From NCBI GenBank assembly GCA_002869925.2, contig NEWT02000034.1, positions 1 to 64,000 on the forward strand: DNA of 64,000 bases, read 5' to 3'. The DNA comes from Nitrospira sp. CG24A (GTDB lineage: Bacteria; Nitrospirota; Nitrospiria; Nitrospirales; Nitrospiraceae). Below, piece by piece: positions 18,413 to 28,019 of the stretch. Both the position numbers and the translations under genes were made by a program. The stretch's first letter is position 1; the number at the start of each line of letters is the position of its first letter. The notes under the pieces are model-generated. The model searched no databases. It was given only the letters and a program-made list of their open reading frames with translations, and had not been told where the DNA came from.

Positions 18413-21109
18413 CTATACCTTTTCGATTGTCACGCGGGCCTGTTTGAACGTGGGCACGCCGGTCGTCGGATCGACATGGACCGACATCAAATCCTTCACC
18501 GGCGGCTCATTGAAATGTTCCGGGAAGAAGCAGGTCTGCGGGGCGATGGAGTGATCGGATTGCACCGCCAATTGCATCGAGCCGCGGTCCGACGTGAGGC
18601 GCACCGTTGTTCCTTCACCCACGGCGAGGCGTTCCATATCTTGGGGATTCATCCTGAGCCGACCGGTATTGGGGGCGATCGTGATCAGTCCGATGGCTTC
18701 GGTAGACAGCTTCCCCGAATGATACAAGACTTGCCCCATCAATAACGCGAAGGGTCGACCGTTCTTGGCTTCTGACGAAGCAGACGCTCGATAGCGAGCC
18801 GCCACATCGGCGGCGTACCCGTTAGAGAGATAGCGGTCTACCGCCGGCACAACCTTGCGTGGCTGTCCGAGATTGTAGTATCCGGGCAGCAGTTTCATGA
18901 TTTCGGCTTGAACATCGTTCGAGGATTCGTATCCCCATTGACAGCCCAGGGCGTTGGCCAGCGCCGTCATGATGTGCCAGTCCGGTAAACTTTCCCCGAT
19001 CGGATCGATAGCCTCACGGACGCGGAGAACTCGACCTTCCAGATTAGTAAAGGTGCCGTCTTTTTCCGCAGAGGTGCAAGCCGGCAGCACGGCATGTGCC
19101 ATCTGTGCCGTCTCGGTCAGAAACGGATCCTGGACGACAAGTAATTCCAGCCGATCCAGCGCGGCGCGGACTTCCATCGATGCGGGCAATGTGGCGAGCG
19201 GATTTTCTCCGATCACATACAGGGCACGGATCCGGCCAGTCTTACAGCCCTTGAGTATCTCGACGAGATTCGCTCCGGAGCCGGCGGCTGGCAGCGTGGC
19301 GTCCCAGGCCTTGGCGAAGCGATCGCGAGCCGTCTGATCGTTGAACGAGACCTGACCAGGGAGAAATTCTGGCGCGGCGCCCATATCCACGGCGCCTTGT
19401 TCGTTCGGTTCTTCTGTCACGGTACTCACCCCGCAACCTGGTTGGTCCAATTTGCCGGTGATCCAGGCGAGGTCGATCAGTTTCAAGATATTCTGATACC
19501 CATCGGGTCGACGGACAATGCCTTCAGCACAAAGAATGATGGAACGGGATGCTTCGGCGAAGATGGTCACAGTATCTTGTAGCGATTCGACCGACATGCC
19601 GGTCTGGGCCGCCACCTGTTCCAAGGAGACGTGGGTCACGGCGGCCTTCAGCGCTTCAAAAGCGTGCGGATGTTTCTTGACGCTGGTTTCGTCGATCAGG
19701 TCTAACTCCAGGGCGGCCTTCACAAGTCCGTCGATCACGAGTCCTTCTGTTCCCGGTGCGATCAGGACTGGGTGGGATGCGAGCTTGGCCATGTTCGTGA
19801 CAGCGGAGTCGATCACCACCACTTGTGCTTTATAGACGCGAATCGCCTCTTTGATGCGCACGGCCGTCAGTGGGTTTGTCTCCGTGAGGTTGGAGCCGAT
19901 GAGTATCACGGCTTTGGCTTTTGTCAGGTCTTCCCAGTCGTTCGGACTTCGCCCAATCCCCAAGGCGTGCTGAGAGGCATGGACGAAGTTGAGATGGCCG
20001 TAGCGTGCGCTGCTGTCGAGATGATTGGTCTGGAACCCTGCACGCATGAGCTTTTGGAAAAGATACAATTCTTCGTTGGTGCAGCGCGCGGTGATCAAAC
20101 CGGCTATGGCATCGGGTCCGTGCTTACGTCGGATTTCGGAGAACCGATCCACCACCAGGTGCATGGTTTCGAGCCAGGGAGTTTCGACCAGTTGATTGCC
20201 TTTGCGAAGGAGCGGCTGCTTCAGACGTGTGGCACTATCGATGTACTCGAACCCAAACCGCCCTCGCACGCAGAGCCCGCCATGCCCCTTGGCCGTCTCG
20301 GTCCGGTCGCCCCATTTATTCTTCCAGGAGAGAGGCGAGGTCACGCGGACGACTTCCGCGTCCTTGGTCTCAAGGTACATCTGGCAACCGTCTCCGCAGT
20401 AGTTGCACGTCGTCGTGGTTTTCTTCATCTGCCAGGGCTTGTAGAGGTATTTAGAGAACTTGTTCGTGATCGCGCCGACCGGGCAGACCGCGAGGCAGTC
20501 TCCGCAGAACTCGCAGGACAGCGCGAGGTCCCCCTTCGGGACGACTTGATTGAATCCGCCCTTCTTCATGAACTGGAGGGCGTCGATCATCAACACGTCT
20601 TTACAGACGTTGATGCACTCCGCGCAGGCGATACAACGATTCATATTGAAATCGAGGACCGGGCTGCGCGTATCTTCCGGAATGAGTTTCTGCTTCGCGC
20701 TGGCCAGGTTCGTGACCCCGTGCTGGAAGGCCATGTCTTGCAGTTCGCAATGGCCGTCGGCGTCGCAGACCGGGCAGTCGAGGGGGTGGACGGAGAGGTG
20801 CTTTTCCACTGCTTTCTTTCGGGCTTGAAAGAGTTCGTCACCCTCGGTTTTGATGATCATGCCGGCCGCGGCTTTGGCGGTGCAGGAACGGACAGGCGCT
20901 TTCTTGCCTTCCTGCATGACCAAACACATCCCGCAGGAACCGAAGGGGTCGAAGGTGTAGTGGTAGCACATGGCCGGGATGATCTTGCCGGTGCTCGAGA
21001 TCACATCGTAGAGCGAGACCCCGCTCTTTGCCGTCACGGACTTCCCGTCGATCGAGAGTTCGATCGTGACAGTTTCCGCATCAGGATTGGTTCCCGGCTT
21101 CAGTCCCAT
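18413..21109 (-). CDS. nuoG: Complex I subunit G, with formate-dehydrogenase-like catalytic domain
   Basis: An 898-residue protein. The [2Fe-2S] cysteines are C48, C59, C62 and C76. H108/C112/C115/C121 fit cluster N3. Two more [4Fe-4S] sets follow, at C159-C169 and C199-C209 (CIACAECINVC, CEFCGDCLAVC). The CNYCGDGC set at 235-242, with C280, would bind the N7-type cluster. The rest resembles the molybdopterin domain of formate dehydrogenases, but where those enzymes have selenocysteine or cysteine (ARxUH) this protein has ARYGH, with glycine at 371. It is therefore probably an electron-transfer subunit without formate activity. No NuoE or NuoF precedes it. Confidence 0.93.
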   Translation of the reverse strand: MGLKPGTNPDAETVTIELSIDGKSVTAKSGVSLYDVISSTGKIIPAMCYHYTFDPFGSCGMCLVMQEGKKAPVRSCTAKAAAGMIIKTEGDELFQARKKAVEKHLSVHPLDCPVCDADGHCELQDMAFQHGVTNLASAKQKLIPEDTRSPVLDFNMNRCIACAECINVCKDVLMIDALQFMKKGGFNQVVPKGDLALSCEFCGDCLAVCPVGAITNKFSKYLYKPWQMKKTTTTCNYCGDGCQMYLETKDAEVVRVTSPLSWKNKWGDRTETAKGHGGLCVRGRFGFEYIDSATRLKQPLLRKGNQLVETPWLETMHLVVDRFSEIRRKHGPDAIAGLITARCTNEELYLFQKLMRAGFQTNHLDSSARYGHLNFVHASQHALGIGRSPNDWEDLTKAKAVILIGSNLTETNPLTAVRIKEAIRVYKAQVVVIDSAVTNMAKLASHPVLIAPGTEGLVIDGLVKAALELDLIDETSVKKHPHAFEALKAAVTHVSLEQVAAQTGMSVESLQDTVTIFAEASRSIILCAEGIVRRPDGYQNILKLIDLAWITGKLDQPGCGVSTVTEEPNEQGAVDMGAAPEFLPGQVSFNDQTARDRFAKAWDATLPAAGSGANLVEILKGCKTGRIRALYVIGENPLATLPASMEVRAALDRLELLVVQDPFLTETAQMAHAVLPACTSAEKDGTFTNLEGRVLRVREAIDPIGESLPDWHIMTALANALGCQWGYESSNDVQAEIMKLLPGYYNLGQPRKVVPAVDRYLSNGYAADVAARYRASASSEAKNGRPFALLMGQVLYHSGKLSTEAIGLITIAPNTGRLRMNPQDMERLAVGEGTTVRLTSDRGSMQLAVQSDHSIAPQTCFFPEHFNEPPVKDLMSVHVDPTTGVPTFKQARVTIEKV

Positions 21110-21120
21110 ATTTCTTCCTT

Positions 21121-21180
21121 GTAAAACGTAAAACGAAATTGCGCGCTACCTTTTACTTTTCACATCTCACGTTTCACGTC
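21121..21180. repeat. AACGT/CACGT low-complexity spacer between nuoD and nuoG
   Basis: The 70-base gap holds short repeated units (GTAAAACGTAAAACG, CTCACGTTTCACGTC) resembling those between nuoJ and nuoK. No hairpin terminator is evident, so the operon probably reads through. Confidence 0.35.
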
Positions 21181-22424
21181 TATCGATCGCACTCCCCCAT
21201 CACAATATCGTAGGTTCCAAAGATCGTAACCGCATCGGAAATCATATAGCCTCTGGACATATGGTCGAATGCGCCCATGTGAATAAACGAGGGGGCGCGA
21301 ATTTTCAAGCGATAAGGTTTCCCACCGCCCGCGCTGACGATGTAAAATCCCAGCTCCCCCTTGTGCGCTTCGGTCCCGCAATAGATTTCTCCCCGAGGAG
21401 CGTCAAAGCCCTGCGAGAACAGCTTGAATTGCTGGATCATGGATTCCAGATTCGTAAAGACTCGCTGTTTCGGCGGCAACGTGACGCTGGGCACATCGGC
21501 CATAATGGGGCCGTCCTGCATCTGCTCCAGACATTGCCGGATGATTTTCACGCTCTCATACAGCTCCAGGACGCGGATCCAGTACCGATCGTAGGTGTCG
21601 CCGTTCTTGCCGAGCGGCACACTGAATTCGCATTTTGGATAGGCTGAATAGGGCTGGGCTTTACGGAGGTCGTAGTCGACACCGGAGCCACGGAGCGTTG
21701 GCCCGCTCAGGCCGAAGCTCACGGCGTCTTCCGCCGAGATGATGGCCACCCCCTTGGTCCGCCCGATCCAAATTCGGTTTGTCTCCAGGAATACCTGGTA
21801 CTCATCGATTTTCGGCGGAAAGTAGTCCAGGAACTGCTTTAATTTATCAAGTAGCGAGGCTGTGAAATCCCGTTCGACGCCACCAATGCGATACCAACTG
21901 GTGGTGAGGCGGGCGCCGCAGAGTTCATCGAACCAGTCCATCAAAATTTCACGATCACGGAAACAATAGAAGAAAACGGTCATGGCGCCGATGTCGAGCG
22001 CCTGGGTGCCGAGCCAAAACTGATGGCCGATGATCCGTTGAACCTCTGCCACAATCGTGCGCAGGTACTCTGCACGGTCCGGCACGGTAATATTCATGAG
22101 TTTTTCGACCGCGCGACAGTAGGCGAAATTGTTATACATCGCGCAGACGTAGTCGAGCCGGTCGGTATGGGGGATAAATTGGTGATAGGTGCCGTCTTCC
22201 GCAAGTTTCTCCACGCCGCGGTGCAGGTAACCCAGGACCGGCGTAGACTTGACGAGGCGTTCCCCTTCCAATTCGAGGATCACTTTCAGCACTCCGTGGG
22301 TAGCAGGATGCTGGGGGCCCATATTGAGCAGGAGTTCCTCCGTGCGCAGAGTCGGAAGGGTCTCGCTCTCCGGATGGGCCGGGTCGATTTTATAGACGGT
22401 CGTTCGTTGATCTTCGAATGCCAT
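21180..22424 (-). CDS. nuoD: Complex I subunit D (49-kDa)
   Basis: A 414-residue subunit forming the quinone pocket together with NuoB. The conserved N-terminal GPQHPATHGVLK carries the quinone-binding histidine. YLHRGVEKLAE and the C-terminal GTYDIVMGECDR are also typical. The arginine-rich and acidic patches of the family are in place, and it has no NuoC fusion. It starts 8 bases after nuoC. Confidence 0.97.
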   Translation of the reverse strand: MAFEDQRTTVYKIDPAHPESETLPTLRTEELLLNMGPQHPATHGVLKVILELEGERLVKSTPVLGYLHRGVEKLAEDGTYHQFIPHTDRLDYVCAMYNNFAYCRAVEKLMNITVPDRAEYLRTIVAEVQRIIGHQFWLGTQALDIGAMTVFFYCFRDREILMDWFDELCGARLTTSWYRIGGVERDFTASLLDKLKQFLDYFPPKIDEYQVFLETNRIWIGRTKGVAIISAEDAVSFGLSGPTLRGSGVDYDLRKAQPYSAYPKCEFSVPLGKNGDTYDRYWIRVLELYESVKIIRQCLEQMQDGPIMADVPSVTLPPKQRVFTNLESMIQQFKLFSQGFDAPRGEIYCGTEAHKGELGFYIVSAGGGKPYRLKIRAPSFIHMGAFDHMSRGYMISDAVTIFGTYDIVMGECDR

Positions 22425-22432
22425 GGTCTGTC

Positions 22433-22936
22433 CTACCGAGCCGTTTCGTCCAGGAACTCGAATGTGTCACGCCAGCCCTTGCCACGAAGCGGAAAGTCTT
22501 TTCGCAAGGGATAGCCTTCGGTATAGTCGTCAGGCAAGAGAATCCGGCGGAGATCCGGATGGTTCCGGAAGCGGATTCCCATCATGTCGTAGACTTCGCG
22601 CTCCATGAAGTCCGCGCCTTTCCAGATATCCGTCAGAGAATCCACCACGCAGTCTGATTCCGGCACCCTGGTCTTGAGCCTGATTTGATGTCGTTTCCTG
22701 ATCGAATAAAATTCATACACGACTTCAAATCGTTCTTCGTCGTCGGGCCAGTCGACCGAACTCACATGCACGATATAGTCAAAGTCCATAGCCGGGTCGT
22801 TGCGAAGGAATTGTGCGACCTCATGGAGCCGATCTCGCATTACAGTGACCGCAAGCTCCCCACGCCACTCAACGGTTTTGACGAGCGCTGCGGAAAAATC
22901 ATCTTGGAGTCGGCTAGCCAATTCCTGCAATAACAT
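22433..22936 (-). CDS. nuoC: Complex I subunit C (30-kDa)
   Basis: A 167-residue peripheral-arm subunit. The signature EREVYDMMGIRFRNHPDLRR is complete. It ends in PLRGKGWRDTFEF. It lies 10 bases after nuoB and 8 bases before nuoD. As a separate gene (not fused to nuoD) it follows the ancestral order. Confidence 0.97.
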   Translation of the reverse strand: MLLQELASRLQDDFSAALVKTVEWRGELAVTVMRDRLHEVAQFLRNDPAMDFDYIVHVSSVDWPDDEERFEVVYEFYSIRKRHQIRLKTRVPESDCVVDSLTDIWKGADFMEREVYDMMGIRFRNHPDLRRILLPDDYTEGYPLRKDFPLRGKGWRDTFEFLDETAR

Positions 22937-22946
22937 GACGCATGAC

Positions 22947-23474
22947 CTATATTTTAAGACCGGACTTCACCTGATCGGGCTGTTTTAAGAACACACGTTT
23001 CAGCATGATTCGTTCTTGTAACTTGAGAATGCCGTCGAAGAGCGCCTCCGGTGTTGGAGGGCAACCAGGCACATAGATATCGACTGGCACAAAGCGATCG
23101 ACACCTTGGACGACACTATAGCTATCGTAGATATTTCCGGACGTTGCGCACGATCCCATCGCAATGACATATTTCGGTTCGGGCATCTGATCGTACAGTT
23201 TTCGGATGACAGGGGCCATTCGCCGGCAGACGGTTCCGGCCACAATCATGAGATCGGACTGGCGTGGTGAGGCCCGGAAGACGCCGGCGCCGTAACGATC
23301 CATATCGTACCGTGACGAGACGGCGGCAATCATTTCGATTGCGCAGCAGGCCAGGCCAAACGTCATGGGCCACAGCGACCCCTTGCGACCCCAGTTGACG
23401 GCTTTTTCCACCGTCGTAGTGATGATGTCGGATGTGCCATCCTTGTCATGACGACCAAGTTGAATCAGTCCCAT
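22947..23474 (-). CDS. nuoB: Complex I subunit B (PSST), N2 cluster
   Basis: A 175-residue iron-sulfur subunit. The ligands of the terminal [4Fe-4S] cluster N2 are all present: the cysteine pair in [10 protein letters not shown], one in [11 protein letters not shown], and one in [13 protein letters not shown]-type sequence ([13 protein letters not shown]). The ATG at 23474 is preferred over one seven codons earlier: it overlaps the nuoA stop by 10 bases and has AAGGGAG 9 bases upstream. This implies translational coupling with nuoA. Confidence 0.97.
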   Translation of the reverse strand: MGLIQLGRHDKDGTSDIITTTVEKAVNWGRKGSLWPMTFGLACCAIEMIAAVSSRYDMDRYGAGVFRASPRQSDLMIVAGTVCRRMAPVIRKLYDQMPEPKYVIAMGSCATSGNIYDSYSVVQGVDRFVPVDIYVPGCPPTPEALFDGILKLQERIMLKRVFLKQPDQVKSGLKI

Positions 23475-23848
23475 TCCAGGGCTCCCTTCCGCCACGCATA
23501 GACATAGGCCACCAAAAACAATCCGATGAACACCAGCATTTCAATCAACCCGATCAACGCAATCTTGGTAAAGACCACGGCCCAGGGATAGAGAAAGATG
23601 ACCTCGATGTCAAAGATCACGAACAGCATCGCAAAAATATAATATCGAACCGGGAAGGGCATCCGCGCATCCGAGAACGGTTCCGCTCCACATTCATACG
23701 TCGAGAGCTTCTCCGATTCTGGATATTTCGGATGAACGAGATAACTGATAATCAGCGACCACAGGCCGAACGTCAGCGCGATAATGACAAAAAACAGAAT
23801 CGGAAAGTATCTGGTCAGATACTCGAGAAGTAACTCGGAACCACTCAT
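23465..23848 (-). CDS. nuoA: Complex I subunit A
   Basis: A 127-residue subunit with three membrane helices and the loop [15 protein letters not shown], whose cysteine sits near the quinone channel. It is the first gene of the 12-gene operon. The upstream region (23849-24106) contains no clear consensus promoter that I can assign. The length is normal. Confidence 0.96.
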   Translation of the reverse strand: MSGSELLLEYLTRYFPILFFVIIALTFGLWSLIISYLVHPKYPESEKLSTYECGAEPFSDARMPFPVRYYIFAMLFVIFDIEVIFLYPWAVVFTKIALIGLIEMLVFIGLFLVAYVYAWRKGALEWD

Positions 23849-24358
23849 GGGGCTGACCTTTCAACACCTTGATATGTAAGGAAGGCTGGATTTTAGACGT
23901 TGGGGAACAGGGATAGCAAGCGGCCAAAAGACCTGTAGTGTCGACCCGAAAGTCCTAGGGCCTATCCAACACGACCTTGGGACGATGTGTAGACAGTGTA
24001 TGCGAAATACAAGACTGTCGGCTGAAGTGGGCCAGGGCAGAATAGCAGGGGCCATCAAGGGTGAATGTCGGTGCTGTAGCTCCTGGATTTTCATGGGTGT
24101 GGCAAAATGCGCCAGATGCCCGGGCTTGTGGGCTCTACTCAGGCGGCCTGCCCAACGCTAGGTCCATGTAATTCAGTCAACGAGGCCTCGATGGCAAGCG
24201 CTATGGCCCATATTGTTGCCGGAAAGCAGGTGTCAGAGGCGAAAGGTACCTGTTTGGGCAGACTGATTTGGACCAGATCGTTTCAGACATACTTATTAGG
24301 TGTAAAAGAGGGCTTGACCATTATGGAATGGTCTGCGACAAGAAAGGCGCAATGCGTG

Positions 24359-25531
24359 ATGAGTGATACGACGATGGACCGAGATCTCAACCAGCGAATG
24401 GCCGCCTTAGCCCACTCGGAGATTCGAGCGATGACCCAGGCCTGTGCTCAGGCGAAGGGTCTCAATATGGCGCAAGGGGTCTGCGACACGCCGGTTCCAC
24501 TGGTAGTGCTACGATCCGCCACACTGGCAATAGACGGCGGGAAGAATACCTATTCGCGATTCGATGGATTGCCCGAACTGCGGCAGGCGATTGCCAAGAA
24601 GCTCCTACAGTACAACGGCATCGCGGCTGATCCTGAAACGGACGTAACGGTCAGCGCGGGGGCCACCGGAGCTTTTCATTGCGCTTGTCTGGCGCTGCTC
24701 AGCCCCGGCGACGAGGTGATCCTCTTCGAACCATACTACCAGTATCACATCAGTGCGCTGCTGGCGGTTGAAGCGGTCCCTGTGCGGGTGAAGATGCGGG
24801 CTCCCGACTGGACCTTTTCCTCGGACGAGGTCGAGCGGGCGATCACGCCTCGAACCAAGGCGATCATTGTGAATTCGCCCGGCAATCCGTCCGGGAAAGT
24901 GTTCAGCCGGCAAGAGCTGGAGAGTATTGCCGCGATGGCGCAACGACACGATCTGTTCGTGTTCACCGACGAAATCTATGAGTACTTTCTGTATGACGGT
25001 CGCACCCATGTGAGCCTGGCGACCCTGCCAGGCATGGCCGACCGCACGATCACAGTCGGCGGGTACTCCAAAACCTTTAGTATCACGGGCTGGCGCATCG
25101 GTTACAGTGTTGCATCAGCACGGTGGGCACAGGCGATCGGCGCCATGAACGACTTGCTCTATGTCTGCGCCCCGACGCCGTTGCAGGCGGGGGTGGCGGT
25201 GGGCATCCAGGAACTTCCAGGCTCGTTCTATCACGAGCTCGCACGCGATTATCAGCGGAAACGCGATCGGTTCTGCCAGGCCTTGGCCAACGCCGGTCTA
25301 CCGTCTTCGATTCCACAGGGCGCATACTATGTGTTGGCCGATGCGTCGCGCCTGCCTGGCGCAACGGGAAAAGAGCGGGCGATGTTCCTCCTTGAGACGA
25401 TCGGCTTGGCCGGCGTGCCGGGGGAAGCTTTCTTTGCGGGGACAGACGGGAGGCGGTTCATTCGATTCAGCTATGCGAAAATTGACTCCGATATTGATGA
25501 TGCATGCCGGCGGCTTGCGAGGCTTGGCTAA
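24359..25531 (+). CDS. Class I/II PLP-dependent aminotransferase
   Basis: A 390-residue fold-type I aminotransferase. The PLP-binding lysine is in GYSKTFSITGWRIGY (about residue 237). Also present are NSPGNPSGKVF, the D-E-I-Y motif of TDEIYEYFLYDG, and the final substrate-binding arginine in RRFIRFSYA. It resembles aspartate or aromatic aminotransferases; the amino acid substrate cannot be told. The start MSDTTMDRDL at 24359 is chosen by alignment sense; in-frame ATGs up to 24107 exist, but the extra peptide is unlike the family. It is transcribed away from nuoA. Confidence 0.9.
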   Translation: MSDTTMDRDLNQRMAALAHSEIRAMTQACAQAKGLNMAQGVCDTPVPLVVLRSATLAIDGGKNTYSRFDGLPELRQAIAKKLLQYNGIAADPETDVTVSAGATGAFHCACLALLSPGDEVILFEPYYQYHISALLAVEAVPVRVKMRAPDWTFSSDEVERAITPRTKAIIVNSPGNPSGKVFSRQELESIAAMAQRHDLFVFTDEIYEYFLYDGRTHVSLATLPGMADRTITVGGYSKTFSITGWRIGYSVASARWAQAIGAMNDLLYVCAPTPLQAGVAVGIQELPGSFYHELARDYQRKRDRFCQALANAGLPSSIPQGAYYVLADASRLPGATGKERAMFLLETIGLAGVPGEAFFAGTDGRRFIRFSYAKIDSDIDDACRRLARLG

Positions 25532-25759
25532 CAGGCTCGAAGGTTGACGCTGAGGTCAACGTTGAACAGGAATGAATCTCATCTTCCGTCAGCCTTGGTT
25601 TTGAGCTCAGCCTGATTTGCACCTCTTGCTCGACGGGCGGGTGAACAGTCGCTATGATTGGAGGAGCAGGCACTTCGAGACACACAGGAATTGCCGCATG
25701 ATCCCGCAGGCACCATGAAGAGCTTCTCGCGCCAGAGCCGATGATCGGCAGGAATTCTT

Positions 25760-26074
25760 ATGGAAGGACGTAAGCATACCCGTTTTGCGGTACAACTTCC
25801 TGTCTCGTTTAGCGGAGACAGTTTTTCTGAGGAGGGCACGATCTTGAATGTGTCCGCGGAGGGTTGCGCGATCACGTCGGACACCGTCCCTGCCGCCGGA
25901 GTCTATCTGCAATTGACGATGTATCTCCGTGAGCGAGAGGAGCCCATCCAGATTGATCTGGCCGCGGTCCGATGGGTTTCGGCAGCGAGGTTCGGTGTTG
26001 AGTTTATTAAAATTCGTCCTGAGGCGGGTGAACAGTTAAAGAAATTCGTCAAGGCGATGGAATCGACGACCTGA
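25760..26074 (+). CDS. PilZ-domain protein
   Basis: A 104-residue single PilZ domain. MEGRKHTRFAVQLPV contains the R-x-x-x-R-like basic start of the c-di-GMP binding site. NVSAEGCAI matches the D/N-x-S-x-x-G motif, and the strand AAVRWVSAARFGVEFI is typical. AGGA lies 6 bases before the ATG. It converges with the PilB-type ATPase, 30 bases away. A likely job is reporting c-di-GMP to pili or the secretion machinery; that is an inference from context. Confidence 0.85.
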   Translation: MEGRKHTRFAVQLPVSFSGDSFSEEGTILNVSAEGCAITSDTVPAAGVYLQLTMYLREREEPIQIDLAAVRWVSAARFGVEFIKIRPEAGEQLKKFVKAMESTT

Positions 26075-26104
26075 TCGGAGAAGGCCTGGCCGAGATTCGA
26101 GCGG

Positions 26105-27856
26105 CTATTTCATGGCGACGCTTCGAACTTGTTCATAGGTGGTCAGGCCTGCGAGTATTTTCAGAATTCCATCCTGGACAAGTGTCACCATCCCTTCCTT
26201 TGCGGCCAGGCCTTGTATCTCGGCCGTTTTGGCGCGATTCTGAATCAGGTTTCGCAGATCCTCCGAGCCGCATAAGAGTTCGTGTATCGCGACCCGACCC
26301 TTGAGGCCGGTCTGGTTGCAGGTCTCACATCCACGGCCTCGATAGAGCTGAAAATCTTCGCGATAGCCCACTCCGAGTGTTTCCCACGCCTGCTGACCAT
26401 ACCCATGCGCCAACCGATCGTACTCTTGCACTGCCGGGTGGTACGGTTCTTTGCAATTAACGCAGATCCGCTTGCAGAGGCGTTTCGCGAGCACTCCTTG
26501 CATGGCATCGGCGAAGTTGAAGGGATCGCATCCCAGGTCGAGGAGGCGGACCACCGTCTCGACCGCCCCGTTCGTGTGTAATGTACTCAAAACTAAGTGC
26601 CCAGTCAGCGAGGCCTCGATAGCCACATCGGCAGTTTCCTTGTCCCGCATCTCACCGATCATGATGACATCCGGGTCGGCGCGTAAGAACGACCGCATGG
26701 CGGCAGCAAAGGTAAACCCGATTTTTGGATGAACCTGCACCTGTCGGAGGCCTTCCTGGGTGATCTCTATAGGGTCTTCCGCCGTCCAGATTTTCCGTTC
26801 GTCTGTGTTGAGATGGCGGAGCAAGGCGTGCAGAGTCGTGGTCTTTCCGGATCCGGTAGGGCCCACGCACAAGATGATGCCGTGTGGTTTCTCCACGATT
26901 TCCAACAGCTTCGTGAGCGTGGCTGGAGCAAACTCCATGGCATCGAGAGGGAGGGGTTCTTTCGCCGAGAGCAACCGCATGACCACGTCTTCATTGTTCC
27001 CGGCGGTGGGCACGGTCGCCACGCGCAGCTCGATTTCCCTATCCTGGTTCAGCTTGAACCTGATTTTCCCGTCCTGCGGTTTCCGGCGTTCGGAAATATC
27101 CAGATTGGACATGATTTTGATGCGGGATACCAAGGCTCGGCGATAGATCGCGGGAATCCGCATGTAGGTGGAACAGGTGCCATCCACGCGAAAACGAATG
27201 GCCGTTTCCTTGCGATCCGAATACGGTTCGATATGGATATCGGACGCTTCGTGCCGGTAGGCTTCGACAATGATCTGGTGCGCGAGTCGAACGATCGCAG
27301 AATCGTTCTCGTCAATCCCGTCAGAGTCGGTGTCGCCCAGCTGTTCCTGGTGCGCGTCGTTGACCAGCTCGCCCAGTGTGTCCGAGATGGATCCGCTGTC
27401 GGTGTCTCCGATCGTGGCGTTGAGGAACCGTTCGATGTCACACCGCAGGCCCAAGGCATACCGAATCGTCAGGCCAGGGAAGGCGCGTTGGATGTCATGA
27501 CCTCTACTGAGGTCATGCGGGTTGTCGATGAGGACATCCAGGATGTCACCTTGCTGCTTCAGTGGGAGCCAGTGATGCTTGCGAAGGTAATCGTGACTGA
27601 GATTATTGAGGAGTTGGGGGTTTGCCAGGGTCCGTTCGTCGTAGGGAATATAGGGGCAATCGAAAAACGTACTCAATGTCTTGCCGAGCGCCGATTTCGG
27701 GACTCGATACTTTTTGATCAACACACCTTCTAAATCGGTCTGTCCCCCCTGAGACTCCTGAACCGCTTTCACCAGATCTGCCTGACGGATGAAGCCTTCA
27801 TGGATCAAGGGGTCGTAGGCACGCGGTTCGATGGTTCGGTGGGCCAGGTTCTGCAT
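26105..27856 (-). CDS. Type II/IV secretion-pilus ATPase (GspE/PilB/MshE family)
   Basis: A 583-residue hexameric motor. The N-terminal 150 residues form a GspE_N/MshEN-type domain, which in some relatives binds c-di-GMP. The core has Walker A GPTGSGKTTTLHALL, the Asp box (WTAEDPIEI), Walker B (VIMIGEMRDKETA) and a His box (LTGHLVLSTLHTN). The C-terminal zinc knuckle has C-x-x-C pairs in CVNCKEPYHP and CETCNQTGLKGR. Everything is intact. It powers type IV pilus extension or type II secretion. No other pilus genes are in the window, so the assignment cannot be refined. Confidence 0.93.
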   Translation of the reverse strand: MQNLAHRTIEPRAYDPLIHEGFIRQADLVKAVQESQGGQTDLEGVLIKKYRVPKSALGKTLSTFFDCPYIPYDERTLANPQLLNNLSHDYLRKHHWLPLKQQGDILDVLIDNPHDLSRGHDIQRAFPGLTIRYALGLRCDIERFLNATIGDTDSGSISDTLGELVNDAHQEQLGDTDSDGIDENDSAIVRLAHQIIVEAYRHEASDIHIEPYSDRKETAIRFRVDGTCSTYMRIPAIYRRALVSRIKIMSNLDISERRKPQDGKIRFKLNQDREIELRVATVPTAGNNEDVVMRLLSAKEPLPLDAMEFAPATLTKLLEIVEKPHGIILCVGPTGSGKTTTLHALLRHLNTDERKIWTAEDPIEITQEGLRQVQVHPKIGFTFAAAMRSFLRADPDVIMIGEMRDKETADVAIEASLTGHLVLSTLHTNGAVETVVRLLDLGCDPFNFADAMQGVLAKRLCKRICVNCKEPYHPAVQEYDRLAHGYGQQAWETLGVGYREDFQLYRGRGCETCNQTGLKGRVAIHELLCGSEDLRNLIQNRAKTAEIQGLAAKEGMVTLVQDGILKILAGLTTYEQVRSVAMK

Positions 27857-27876
27857 GGTTCCTATTTGTATAGACG

Positions 27877-27908
27877 CAGGAGTGAGTAAGCGCCTGTTCT
27901 CACTCCTG
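27877..27908. terminator. Perfect 10-bp stem-loop
   Basis: CAGGAGTGAG at 27877-27886 pairs with CTCACTCCTG at 27899-27908, with a 12-base loop. It lies between two minus-strand genes and could end the upstream phosphatase transcript. No T-run follows on either strand, so a rho-independent terminator is only possible. Confidence 0.4.
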
Positions 27909-28019
27909 TCAGTATAGAAGTATTTTGATCGTTCTCAACGAATATCAAAAAAGAGGCGAGATTCTTAAGCTCTACGTGGGCATAGGCGTCGGCAATGAGC
28001 GTATGGAGGGAATGATGCG

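Noticed and set aside
19772-21124. A 450-codon open frame on the plus strand opposite nuoG
   Set aside because: It is antisense to the iron-sulfur and catalytic domains of nuoG, has no family resemblance, and results from high GC codon use in the real gene.
26729-27733. A 334-codon open frame on the plus strand opposite the PilB-type ATPase
   Set aside because: Antisense to intact Walker A/B motifs; no family match or ribosome site.
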